Shown: positions 26,801 through 34,032 of the stretch, piece after piece
How positions within the stretch are numbered: the stretch's first letter is position 1
Layout of the letters: each line of letters opens with the position of its first letter
NCBI RefSeq assembly: GCF_002001165.1
Contig: NZ_MUNQ01000008.1
Coordinates: 186,001 to 250,000, forward strand
DNA: 64,000 nucleotides
Source of the DNA: Rhodanobacter sp. C05
Lineage (GTDB): Bacteria > Pseudomonadota > Gammaproteobacteria > Xanthomonadales > Rhodanobacteraceae
Direction: 5' to 3'
The notes under the pieces: generated by a model
What the model saw: only the letters and a program-made list of their open reading frames with translations
What the model was told of the DNA's origin: nothing
Databases searched by the model: none
Program-made: the position numbers and the translations under genes

Positions 26801-27079
26801 CGCGAGCAGCTCGATCAGCACGGCGATCCGGTCAAGGCAGCGATCGAGGCCGGCTTTGCGCGTTTCCGCCCGGTGCTGATGACCGCCTTTGCGATGATCA
26901 TCGGCATGGTGCCAATGGCGTTGGGAATGGGTGAAGGCGGCGAGCAGAATGCGCCACTCGGCCGTGCCGTGATCGGCGGCCTGTTGCTGGCGACCGCGGC
27001 CACACTGTTCTTCGTACCCACCTTCTTCAGTCTGTTGCATCGGCGTCGCCAGGCGCGCCTCAATGCCGCCGCCGCTTGA
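23864..27079 (+). CDS. RND efflux pump permease (HAE1/AcrB family)
   Basis: The 1071-residue protein is a full-length RND inner-membrane permease: a first helix at about 10-30, a large periplasmic loop, six helices at about 335-535, a second periplasmic loop and five more helices at about 855-1060. The proton-relay acids of TM4 are present in GILVDDATVTIEN (D401, D402). RND permeases work as trimers and drive drug or metabolite export with proton influx. One oddity is an alanine/glycine/serine-rich linker in the second periplasmic part (around residues 803-825). The adaptor gene follows with a start close to this stop. The pump abuts the biosynthetic cluster and may serve it, which is inference. 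No regulator gene is adjacent. Confidence 0.92.
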   Translation: MWIVKIALDRPLTFIVLALLLLILGPLAILNTPTDIFPNINIPVVSVVWQYTGLPAEDMNNRIVTGFERSITTTVNDVEHTETQSLNGVGLVKVFFQPNVNIDMAVAQITSISQTVLRSMPAGTTPPLVIVYNASSVPILQFALSSKDLSEATIFDDANQIVRTFVTSVRGAATPYPYGGKQRQIEVDLNPQALLAHGMSPNDVVTAIGQQNLILPAGTEKIGDIEYSVKLNGSPQQIADLNNAPIRTVNGVTTYIRDVALVHDGSPPQTNIVRVDGQRAVLMSILKIGNASTLDIVDSLRGMLPKIREAIPTNLKVQALSDQSLFVRAAISGVIREGVIAAALTGLMILLFLGSWRSTLIIAISIPLSILASIIALSALGETINIMTLGGLALAVGILVDDATVTIENINSHLEQGKDVYEAIMEGAHQIAIPALVSTLSICIVFVPIFFLGGVAKYLFAPLAEAVVFAMLASYVLSRTLVPTLSLYWLKKHAHGDQAPKGPLARFQAGFERRFEKTRDGYRGALVAAEEHRGLFAILFFSACALSVALLVPWLGRDFFPYVDGGQIELHFRAQTGLRIEETARLADGIENTIRQTIPKKELVSVVDTLGLPYSGINLSYSNTGVVGTSDGDIFVSLGEGHHPTIDYVRTLRQRLMQRYPGIIFSFLPADIVGQILNFGSPAPIDVQVSGRDAATTAKVANELYGKLLRVPGLVDLRLQQALNLPQINVNVDRTRANLVGLTQQDVAGNLLTALAGSSQVSPTFWVDPKTGVSYSIATQAPQYRLDTLQALKTLPITSEAAGAGAAAATAAASGTNNGSSGLPSQTLQDVASFSRSAGPAIVTHYSTRPTMDLYAAVDRTDLGSVAADVQRIVDTYSKNLPRGVEIDVRGQVKTMAESYRGLIGGLAFAIVLVYLLIVVNFQSWVDPLIIIAALPAALAGLVWMLFLTGTPLSVPALMGAIMCMGVATANSILVISFAREQLDQHGDPVKAAIEAGFARFRPVLMTAFAMIIGMVPMALGMGEGGEQNAPLGRAVIGGLLLATAATLFFVPTFFSLLHRRRQARLNAAAA

Positions 27080-27089
27080 GATACTGATC

Positions 27090-28256
27090 ATGACCAGCCC
27101 AAATGCCCCTTCCCCGCAGCGTTCGTCCAAGCCGTCACATCGCGTACGACTCGTGCTGATCGTGCTCGGTGTCGTGCTGATCGTGCTTGCTGCACTCGGC
27201 ATCCTCAAGCGTGTTCACGCGCGTCAGGTATTGAGCGAGGACACCGATCGCAACGCCATTCCGACAGTGTCGACACTGACACCGCAGGCTGCGCCAGAGA
27301 ATCAGTTCATGACGCTGCCCGGCACGGTCAAGTCCTGGCAGGATGCTGAGATCTACGCACGCACGACGGGGTACGTGAAGAAGTGGTACGTGGATATCGG
27401 TGCACGGGTGAAACAAGGCCAGCGTCTCGCCGATCTCGACACGCCTGATGTGGACAACGAGCTTTTGCAGGGTCAGGCGCAAATGCGTACCGACCAGGCG
27501 AATGAGAAGCTGGCCAAGGTCACCGCCGATCGCTACGAAGCGCTGGTCAAACAGGGCCTGGTAGCAATGCAGACAGGTGACCAGTACGTCGCCCAGTTGA
27601 ATGCCGACATCGCGACGGTGGAAGCGGACCGCGCCAATGTGGCCAAGCTTCAGAACATGGAGGAGTTCAAGTACATCAACGCACCATTCGATGGCGTGAT
27701 CACCCAGCGCAATCTGGACGTGGGCGCGCTGGTCGATGCCGGTTCCACCGGCAGCAACCTGTTCGTGATCGCCGACACCACCCGGCTACGCGTGTTCATC
27801 GATGTGCCGGAAGGTTATGCGAACAGCGTACGCATCGGCACGCCGGTGACCGTGACCCTCAGCAGCTACGGCACCAAGCCGTTTACCGGCACGATTGCCC
27901 GCACCGCGGACGCGCTTGATTCCAGCACGCGCACCTTGCGCACCGAGATCGACGTGGACAATGCGGGCCAGGCACTGGTCCCTGGCGTATACGCCGACGT
28001 CAAGCTGGCGCTTTCAACCCCGACACAGAATTTCATCGTACCGGCCAATACCCTGCTGTTCCGGAGCGAGGGCCTGCGTATCGCGTTGGTTGATGCGCAG
28101 AAGCACGTCCATCTGCAGCCAATCACGCTGGGCCGCGACTTCGGCAACACGATCGAGGTGACCGAAGGCCTCGATTCAGGTATGCGCATCATCCTGAATC
28201 CGGCCGATTCGCTGTACGAAGGCGAGCGGGTAGACATCGCCACGCATGACAAGTAA
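27090..28256 (+). CDS. RND periplasmic adaptor (membrane-fusion protein)
   Basis: The 388-residue adaptor has a positively charged N-terminus followed by one membrane anchor (RLVLIVLGVVLIVLAALGIL, about residues 22-41). Then come a barrel-sandwich (lipoyl-like) half with YARTTGYVKKWYVDIGARVK, an alpha-helical hairpin around 135-190, the second sandwich half FDGVITQRNLDVGALVDAG and a beta-barrel region. It links the permease to an outer-membrane channel. The ATG at 27090 is preferred because it gives a normal anchor; an ATG at 27063 overlaps the end of the permease gene. No TolC-type gene follows, so the pump must borrow an outer-membrane factor encoded elsewhere. Confidence 0.9.
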   Translation: MTSPNAPSPQRSSKPSHRVRLVLIVLGVVLIVLAALGILKRVHARQVLSEDTDRNAIPTVSTLTPQAAPENQFMTLPGTVKSWQDAEIYARTTGYVKKWYVDIGARVKQGQRLADLDTPDVDNELLQGQAQMRTDQANEKLAKVTADRYEALVKQGLVAMQTGDQYVAQLNADIATVEADRANVAKLQNMEEFKYINAPFDGVITQRNLDVGALVDAGSTGSNLFVIADTTRLRVFIDVPEGYANSVRIGTPVTVTLSSYGTKPFTGTIARTADALDSSTRTLRTEIDVDNAGQALVPGVYADVKLALSTPTQNFIVPANTLLFRSEGLRIALVDAQKHVHLQPITLGRDFGNTIEVTEGLDSGMRIILNPADSLYEGERVDIATHDK

Positions 28257-28649
28257 CCCGAAATTCCGGACTCAAGCGCAGCCGTGGCACTGCACTTTTC
28301 CGTGTGCCCGAACCGAAGCCTGTGCACCCTTGATCATGGCCAACCAGTCATAACCATCCTTCAACTGGATGGCCGTCGCCTCGGCGGTATAGCGAAAATT
28401 TGGACGTTTTTGTCTTCAAGTGCAAAAATTGCAGGCGAAAGTAATTTGCAATTCTTTGCTGTATATAAATAATTCGAGCAAATGTACTTGCTGCATCAAA
28501 CTGCTATGCCTGCAGATTGGCATGGGACGAGTTTCGGCCTTCCATCAAGTCGCCTTTGACGTGCCTACGTTGATTCGCATGCAAAGAGGCCCCCTTCGAT
28601 TCGCTGGACCTCAGGAACCCACGACGTGGGCTCGCCGCAGTATGGATGT
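28257..28649. other. Convergent intergenic region, AT-rich
   Basis: The efflux operon and the biosynthetic operon end facing each other across about 390 bases. The segment 28390-28500 is clearly more AT-rich than its surroundings and contains the inverted repeat AATTGCA/TGCAATT. No gene is evident. Terminators for both operons are expected here, but I see no textbook hairpin with a T tract. Confidence 0.5.
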
Positions 28650-29075
28650 TCATAGTCCCGCCCAAGCTGGATTCCTGGTCGCCTGGTAACGCTCCAGGCT
28701 AGGTGCCGGGCAATAAACCGTGTCTACGAAAATGTTGCGCTCTGCCCAGAAAACCTCCAGGTCGTAGACACAGAACGAATATTTTTGGGGTTGTTCGACC
28801 CAGCCCTGCTCGCTCAGCACCGAAACCGAATTGAACAATTCATTGTCGTTTCCCCACCAGGCCAGGATCAGGTATGGAAACGATGCGCCCTGATGGAAGA
28901 TGGCGAAATGAGGCGTGGTGTGCCAGTGCAGGTCGCGCACCTGTTTCACTGCCTTGAGACGATCGAGGAAAAACGCCTGGTCAACCGGGAGACCGCTTGC
29001 CGAGATCGTATAAATCTTGCCGCCGTCAGCGTCCTTCCATTCGAGCGGCCCGCGGATGGTTCTAGGTCTGAACAT
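28650..29075 (-). CDS. Unrecognised 141-aa protein, last gene of the biosynthetic operon
   Basis: I do not recognise a family. The protein is small, soluble and rich in aromatic residues (for example HWHTTPHFAIFHQGASFPYL near residues 51-70, followed by AWWGNDNELF), which gives a look of a small beta-rich binding or cyclase-type fold, but this is only an impression. The start has a good ribosome site (GGAGCC before the ATG), 15 bases after the stop of the KASIII-like gene, so it belongs to the same transcript. It could be a tailoring or immunity protein of the pathway. Several histidines are present, yet no established metal motif. Confidence 0.45.
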   Translation of the reverse strand: MFRPRTIRGPLEWKDADGGKIYTISASGLPVDQAFFLDRLKAVKQVRDLHWHTTPHFAIFHQGASFPYLILAWWGNDNELFNSVSVLSEQGWVEQPQKYSFCVYDLEVFWAERNIFVDTVYCPAPSLERYQATRNPAWAGL

Positions 29076-29090
29076 GTCGGCTCCTTGAGC

Positions 29091-30032
29091 TCAGCCCTGC
29101 ACGGCTGCACCGGTTCGCTCTACCAACATCGAGGCGAGCAACCCCATGGCGAACGCTTGCAGCAAATAGCGGTCTCCCGGTTGTCCTGCTGGCTTGCGGT
29201 TGTAATGGTCGAGATTGATCAAGGCATCTGCGGAAAGGCAATGGCCCAGATCCAGCAACGTGTCTGCGTGCAGCAGCTGTGTGGAAAATCCTGCCGCAGT
29301 GGCGTTGTAGGTGGCAAGCGGCCAGAAAAAATTGGTGGAAAATACCTTCGCCACTCCAGCGAGCGGCATGCCTGCATCGGAAAGCGCGGCTACGGTCACC
29401 TTGTTGATCAGGGCCTGGCGCTGGTCGAGATTGTCCTCGCCATGCATCCCCTGCACGTTGCCATATTGCGCAAAGCCGAGCACCCTGAAGTCCAGCGGAT
29501 CAATCGAGGATATCAGGCATGCCACCGCTGCATCGCTGATGACGCCGAAGGATTGTATGCGATGCGCATCCGCGCCGGCCTGGTCGTAGGATGCCACCAG
29601 TATTCGTCGACCAAGACCGCTGCGAATATGCATGCACGCGGTGTGGATCGCCGACAATAACCCCGTGCACTCCTGCGCAACGATCGCCATCGGTACCGCG
29701 CGAAGCAAGCCATGGCGCTTGAGCAAGTCGGGTACCAGCCTGCGGTCCGCAAGAAATCCTGCGGAGGCCGAAGTCAGGATGAACATGTCAATGTCCGAGG
29801 CTTCCACACCGGTGTCTTCCAGGCAGCGCTCGATCACGCGCGAGATGACCGTGCCGGGCGCAAGCGTACTTTCGCGAAAATGCCGGTATCGCAACAAGGC
29901 ACTGTTCATGGGAAGTTTGAGCGCCGCAAATTGTTCGCGCGCTCCGGCGATGGCTTCCACTTCGCGGATCGTGTCGCCTAGCTCGACGGTCAGGCCGCCC
30001 AGGCCGAAGCTGGCACCCTGCTCCTCACGCTG
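29091..30032 (-). CDS. KASIII-like (beta-ketoacyl-ACP synthase III family) protein
   Basis: The 313-residue protein has the thiolase-fold pattern of KASIII enzymes: helix VISRVIERCLEDTGVEASDI, strand DMFILTSASAG and an active-site-like loop VAQECTGLLSAIHTA with C123. In FabH the triad is completed by His (in PHQAN) and Asn (in HGNTSAA). The aligned segments here read VFSTNFFW and LGHCLSA, so neither residue is at its usual place. That points to acyl transfer rather than normal condensation, as in several biosynthetic KASIII relatives. The ATG at 30032 overlaps the stop of the GNAT/diiron gene by 8 bases. The open frame reaches further upstream but is out of phase with that gene and not coding. 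Confidence 0.75.
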   Translation of the reverse strand, partial: QREEQGASFGLGGLTVELGDTIREVEAIAGAREQFAALKLPMNSALLRYRHFRESTLAPGTVISRVIERCLEDTGVEASDIDMFILTSASAGFLADRRLVPDLLKRHGLLRAVPMAIVAQECTGLLSAIHTACMHIRSGLGRRILVASYDQAGADAHRIQSFGVISDAAVACLISSIDPLDFRVLGFAQYGNVQGMHGEDNLDQRQALINKVTVAALSDAGMPLAGVAKVFSTNFFWPLATYNATAAGFSTQLLHADTLLDLGHCLSADALINLDHYNRKPAGQPGDRYLLQAFAMGLLASMLVERTGAAVQG

Positions 30033-31272
30033 CATAGGCTTGAGCCATTCCTTCGTACATGCCATAGAACAGATCGCAGGTTTTGCGAACCGCCTCCAGG
30101 GCTTCCTGCTGCATGGACGCCGTGGTGCAGATGTCGGCGACCAGGCTGATGCCCTCGGCGACATGACCGATATCTTCTTTCTGGTGCACCGAGAAAAATT
30201 GCAAGTCGGTCTCCGTAAGGCTGTAGATGCGCGGCAGCAGTTCATGGCGGGCCTCGCCGGCTGCGGTTTCCAAATTCTGCCCTTCACTGGCAATCATCAC
30301 GGCGGCAGCGCCCATGTGAAACGTGTGCCGATTGCGCACGAGGTCCATACGGTAATCGATCAGCGCCTTGGTCGACGGAAGCGGTATGGCGGCATCGCGA
30401 TCGGCGTCGCCGACGCCTATGGCCCTGATGAAATTCTCCATCAAGTTCACATGGTTGTCGGTCCTGGAAAAGCGCCCGGTCTCTTCTTCGTACATATTGA
30501 GAAGCAGGCGTTTCTTGTGTATGCCGCGCGGACAATGATGATAAAGCGTTTCGATGTATTCGAGAAAATGCTTGGTCAATTGATAGCCTTGCAAGGTAAC
30601 CCTGCGCAGCAGCTCCCATTGCGGCGTGCCATTCAAGATTTTCTTGACGATGGGATGGGTCAAGGTAATGCGCGACTCCAGTTCGTCCCTGAGTTTCTTC
30701 TTGAATTCATCGGCCGAAAGCAACGCCGGCGACGATGCGCTCAGGCGGGCACGCAAGGAAGCACTGGATTGCTGCATGTACACGCCGGGATGCGCAATGC
30801 CGTCCACCCGCGCGTAATCGACCAGGCGGCCATATTCGGTAAAGCCCAGGCCCTGCCAAAGCTGATGCGGCCGGGAGTTTTCCCTTACGTCCAGCGTGAT
30901 CAGGCTGTAGCCATGCGCATCGCAATAGTCGCATATGTTCAGAAAGGCGCCCCTGACCAGGCCGCGCTTCTGATAATCGGAACGAATGATGCCCTTGGAA
31001 AGGTTGGCAATATGTCGGCAGTTGGGCATCTCGCTCGACGCCAGGAGAGCCATGCCAATGAAGTCGTCTCCATCGCGGATCACGAACAAGGCCAAGCCGC
31101 CCCGACGCAGCGAATCCTCGAGATCGGCGACTAGCGCCTGCCCTTCGTCGTCGTTCAAGGCCTGCCGATAACCGATTACATCGGTATGCTGGATGGCATC
31201 GTTGTACAAGGCGACAATCCCAGCGCCAGTGCTCGGATCGATCGATGTCGGCCAAAAGAATTGCACGCTCAC
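30025..31272 (-). CDS. GNAT acyltransferase fused to haem-oxygenase-like diiron domain
   Basis: The 415-residue protein combines two domains. Residues 1-160 form a GNAT N-acyltransferase (strand LALFVIRDGDDFIGMALLAS, then acyl-CoA loop region SDYQKRGLVRGAFLNICDYC and helix GYSLITLDVRENSRPHQLW). Residues about 190-415 form a haem-oxygenase-like domain of the diiron oxidase/oxygenase type, with candidate ligands E262-E264, H274, E330 and the H-x3-D-x2-H triplet H363/D367/H370 in HQKEDIGH. Such HDO enzymes perform N-oxygenation, C-C cleavage or desaturation on amino acids and fatty acids. The start is the GTG at 31272, which overlaps the stop of the amidohydrolase gene in a GTGA; upstream open frame is out of phase with that gene. 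The fusion suggests both steps act on one intermediate. Confidence 0.78.
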   Translation of the reverse strand: MSVQFFWPTSIDPSTGAGIVALYNDAIQHTDVIGYRQALNDDEGQALVADLEDSLRRGGLALFVIRDGDDFIGMALLASSEMPNCRHIANLSKGIIRSDYQKRGLVRGAFLNICDYCDAHGYSLITLDVRENSRPHQLWQGLGFTEYGRLVDYARVDGIAHPGVYMQQSSASLRARLSASSPALLSADEFKKKLRDELESRITLTHPIVKKILNGTPQWELLRRVTLQGYQLTKHFLEYIETLYHHCPRGIHKKRLLLNMYEEETGRFSRTDNHVNLMENFIRAIGVGDADRDAAIPLPSTKALIDYRMDLVRNRHTFHMGAAAVMIASEGQNLETAAGEARHELLPRIYSLTETDLQFFSVHQKEDIGHVAEGISLVADICTTASMQQEALEAVRKTCDLFYGMYEGMAQAYAA

Positions 31273-32261
31273 GGTTTTTCTCCTTCGAGTTCGAACATCG
31301 GACCGATGCCGCTCGCTTGGGTGGCAACGGATGGGCTGGGCAACAGCTTGCCGATCGTGCCGGCCATGATGGCCGCAACGGTCGAATCGGCGAGACTGCG
31401 CATGGGCCCGGTTTCTTCGAGCAAGCCGCTCACCATGGCGGCAAGGTCGTCCTTCATGGAAAAAACGGGCCAGTCGGTACCAAAGATGATCTTGTGGTTG
31501 ATGCCCTGGGAAAAAAGGTCGGCAAGATGCTGCTGCCAGCCCGACGCCGACATGGCGGCGGGAAAGCCTGAGATGTCCAGATACACATTGGCCCGGTAGT
31601 TGCACATCAATTTCGCCTGTTCCACGAAATTGACGCCACCGTGCGCCAGAATGAAGTTCACGCCGGGAAAGTGTTTCGCTGCGGCGTCGATCAGATAAGG
31701 ATCTGCGTAACTAAAGTCCAGGGTGGGCGTAGTGGGTCCGGTATGCAGCAGCACGGGAAGCTGGCGCGCTGCGCAGAATTCGTACAACGGGAACATGCGT
31801 TCGTCGCTGGGCGAAAACCCGCAAGGCGGATAAACCTTGAGCCCCTCGAAGCCATGGCGATCGACGACCCGCTCGAACAGGTCATAGCCGGATCTGCCCC
31901 AGCGCGGGTCCACACCGAAGAAAACATGGAAGCGGCCCGGGTGGCGCGCACGGACGGCGGCGTGTTGGGCAGCCATGTCTTCCAGGCTGTACTGCGATTT
32001 GAAGACATGCGTGAAATCCGGCGCAAGCAGGACGGTGCGAGCGATGCCCGCTTCGTCCATCTTGCGGACCAGCCGGTCGGCATCATGGTCATGATACTGA
32101 AGCTCCAGCACCCTGCCCAGCTTTTCCGCTTCGCCGGAACGTTCGCGCGCGAACTGCTTTCTGGCCATGTTGCGCGCCACACCGACGAAAAATTCGCTAG
32201 GTATGCAGCGTGAAGATGCCAAATGGCAATGTCCATCGACGATCAGGGGCGGACGACGCAT
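31269..32261 (-). CDS. Amidohydrolase-family (amidohydrolase 2) metallohydrolase
   Basis: The 330-residue protein is a TIM-barrel amidohydrolase with the metal ligands in order: H11 and H13 in DGHCHL, a His in LLHTGPTTP, a His in ILAHGGVNFVEQ and the catalytic Asp in IIFGTDWPVFS near residue 275. Members of the amidohydrolase 2 group act as hydrolases or decarboxylases on cyclic or carboxylated substrates. The gene starts 3 bases after the ACP stop and ends in a 4-base overlap with the GNAT/diiron gene. In this context it may decarboxylate or ring-open an intermediate of the special building block. The precise reaction is not readable from sequence. Confidence 0.8.
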   Translation of the reverse strand: MRRPPLIVDGHCHLASSRCIPSEFFVGVARNMARKQFARERSGEAEKLGRVLELQYHDHDADRLVRKMDEAGIARTVLLAPDFTHVFKSQYSLEDMAAQHAAVRARHPGRFHVFFGVDPRWGRSGYDLFERVVDRHGFEGLKVYPPCGFSPSDERMFPLYEFCAARQLPVLLHTGPTTPTLDFSYADPYLIDAAAKHFPGVNFILAHGGVNFVEQAKLMCNYRANVYLDISGFPAAMSASGWQQHLADLFSQGINHKIIFGTDWPVFSMKDDLAAMVSGLLEETGPMRSLADSTVAAIMAGTIGKLLPSPSVATQASGIGPMFELEGEKP

Positions 32262-32264
32262 GCG

Positions 32265-32537
32265 TCAATGTCCTGCGGTCAGGCTGGCGACAAAGCGAGC
32301 CGTATCGCCCACCGTTTGCAGTTCGACCAATTGGGTCATGTGCCGTTCCAGGCTGACGCCGCACTCCTGCTCCAGCAGGCTCAGCAGCATCAGCCGGTTG
32401 ATCGACTGCATGCCAAGGTCTTCAGTGAAGCGGGTCTGCGCAGCGATCACCGCGACCGGCGGTTCATCGCCCATGGCGAGTCGGATAAGGCCGGCCAGTT
32501 TTTCCACGTCCGCGTTTTCGTCAATGATCGCGCTCAT
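32265..32537 (-). CDS. Free-standing acyl carrier protein
   Basis: The 90-residue protein has the acyl/peptidyl carrier fold with the phosphopantetheine attachment site in EDLGMQSINRLML, where S45 is the modified serine. It begins in an ATGA overlap with the AMP-ligase gene and precedes the amidohydrolase gene by 3 bases. The obvious partner is the AMP ligase just upstream, which would load its substrate onto this carrier. The bound intermediate could then be worked on by the neighbouring oxygenase, NAS-like and diiron enzymes before transfer to the assembly line. The pairing is inferred from overlap and family habit. Confidence 0.88.
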   Translation of the reverse strand: MSAIIDENADVEKLAGLIRLAMGDEPPVAVIAAQTRFTEDLGMQSINRLMLLSLLEQECGVSLERHMTQLVELQTVGDTARFVASLTAGH

Positions 32538-34030
32538 GCTTGGGTCACCTCGATTTGCTGCTGGAAGTATCGGTAGACGCCCTTTCGGTCGTATTTGAGG
32601 TTCCGCGTCAGCATGCCGTTGTCGATACTTGGAATCGTGCTGGTGATGACCTTGCGCGATATGTGCATGTAGCTGGGTATCGACTGGTTGAGCGCGCGGA
32701 TATCTTCATCGGCGATGCCAGATGCCTGCGACGCGTCGGCTTCATCCGTGACCAGTACCGCTACCACTTCCTGGCCACGCTGGGACTGCAGGACGATCGC
32801 GTGTCGCACCCCGTTCAACGAGGTCAGCTTCCGCTCCAGTTCCTCCGGATGGAACTTCGCTCCGCCGCTGGTCAGGATGATTTCCTTTTTGCGCCCCTTC
32901 AGATACAGGAAGCCGTCGTCGTCGAGGGCGCCGATGTCGCCGGTGGCGATCGTGCCATCGGCAAGAAAGGTCTGTGCGCCATCGCTGCCAGTACTGTCGA
33001 AATATCCTTGGGTAAGCGGAAATGGGCGACGTATCACCACTTCCGATTCCTCGTTGAAATGGACGTGTTCGGGGTGAATCGGACGCCCTACCGAACCGAT
33101 GCGCTGGGTGGCCGGAGTATTCCAGGCGATCATGCCGGTCTCGGTGACGCCGTAGGCCTCCAGCAGCGGAAAGCCAAGTTCGTTATAGGCGCGCAGCAAC
33201 TCGTGGCGGATAGGCGCCATGCCGGTAATCATGAAGCGGATGTTTCCGCCGAGAAACGCGCCCAGCTTCTGTGCGGCTTGCTGCCCTCGTCCATGCACGT
33301 GATAGATGTTTTCGTAGATGGCCGGCGGCGCCACGATGAAACTCGGCTTGAACGCACCCAATTCCTGAAAAACCGAGGTGTGCCGCACCACACGGATCGA
33401 AGCTCCGGCCCACAGGCAGCCATAGACGGAAAGTCGCTGCTGGTAATTGGAAAGCGGAAGGAAGATGAGGTGGCTGTCGGCCGGGTCAAGCGCAAAAGCC
33501 GCAATGAAGTCGCTGACCAACGCCTCGGTGCCGCGGCGGCTGATGTTGAGCCCCTTCAGGTAGCCCGAGCTCCCTGACGAATAGACCCTGGTGTGCAGAT
33601 CCTGGTCTTCCAGCCGCCCCGCTGCCGGGTCGATGGCAAGCGGATGATCGGTGCAGGTGTCGGCCAGGTCGACGCGATACGGATGCCCAGGCAATGCCTG
33701 CCTGTTTTCGCATACCCATAAGGCCGCGTCATGCTGTTGTACCAGGGCGGCAAGCTTTTCCGGGGGCAGTTCTTCGGGCACGGTGTGAATGACGGCACCC
33801 AGCTTGATGGCTGCCAGGTCCCATAGCAGGTATTCGTAACCATTGCCGGCTTGCAGCCCGATCTGCATGCCGGGTCGAATGCCCGCTTGGGTGAGCTTGG
33901 CAGCAAGCGCCTCGACGTCGTCCAGTAATGCCGGTACCGATACCTGATGATCGCTGCCATCCATGCGTCTGGCAGAAAGCGTGTTCGAGGCATGGCCACG
34001 GGCTCGTTCCAGTAAGGCGGCGAAGTTCAT
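32534..34030 (-). CDS. Acyl/amino-acid AMP ligase (ANL superfamily)
   Basis: The 498-residue protein carries the adenylation core motifs: the P-loop-like RVYSSGSSGYLKGLNISRRG near residue 150, LLEAYGVTETGMIAWN, and ATGDIGALDDDGFLYLKGRK with the catalytic region EIILTSGGAKFHPEELE. The C-terminal lysine region reads LTRNLKYDRKGVY. Such enzymes activate a carboxylic acid as the adenylate and load a carrier protein. The ATG at 34030 is chosen because it lies two bases after the stop of the NAS-like gene; the frame continues upstream but would overlap that gene entirely. Substrate specificity cannot be predicted safely. The ACP gene overlaps its end. Confidence 0.85.
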   Translation of the reverse strand: MNFAALLERARGHASNTLSARRMDGSDHQVSVPALLDDVEALAAKLTQAGIRPGMQIGLQAGNGYEYLLWDLAAIKLGAVIHTVPEELPPEKLAALVQQHDAALWVCENRQALPGHPYRVDLADTCTDHPLAIDPAAGRLEDQDLHTRVYSSGSSGYLKGLNISRRGTEALVSDFIAAFALDPADSHLIFLPLSNYQQRLSVYGCLWAGASIRVVRHTSVFQELGAFKPSFIVAPPAIYENIYHVHGRGQQAAQKLGAFLGGNIRFMITGMAPIRHELLRAYNELGFPLLEAYGVTETGMIAWNTPATQRIGSVGRPIHPEHVHFNEESEVVIRRPFPLTQGYFDSTGSDGAQTFLADGTIATGDIGALDDDGFLYLKGRKKEIILTSGGAKFHPEELERKLTSLNGVRHAIVLQSQRGQEVVAVLVTDEADASQASGIADEDIRALNQSIPSYMHISRKVITSTIPSIDNGMLTRNLKYDRKGVYRYFQQQIEVTQA

Positions 34031-34032
34031 CG

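Noticed and set aside
25283-27208. A 641-codon open frame antisense to the RND permease
   Set aside because: Histidine-, arginine- and glutamine-rich translation typical of the reverse strand of a GC-rich gene; the permease frame is unmistakable.
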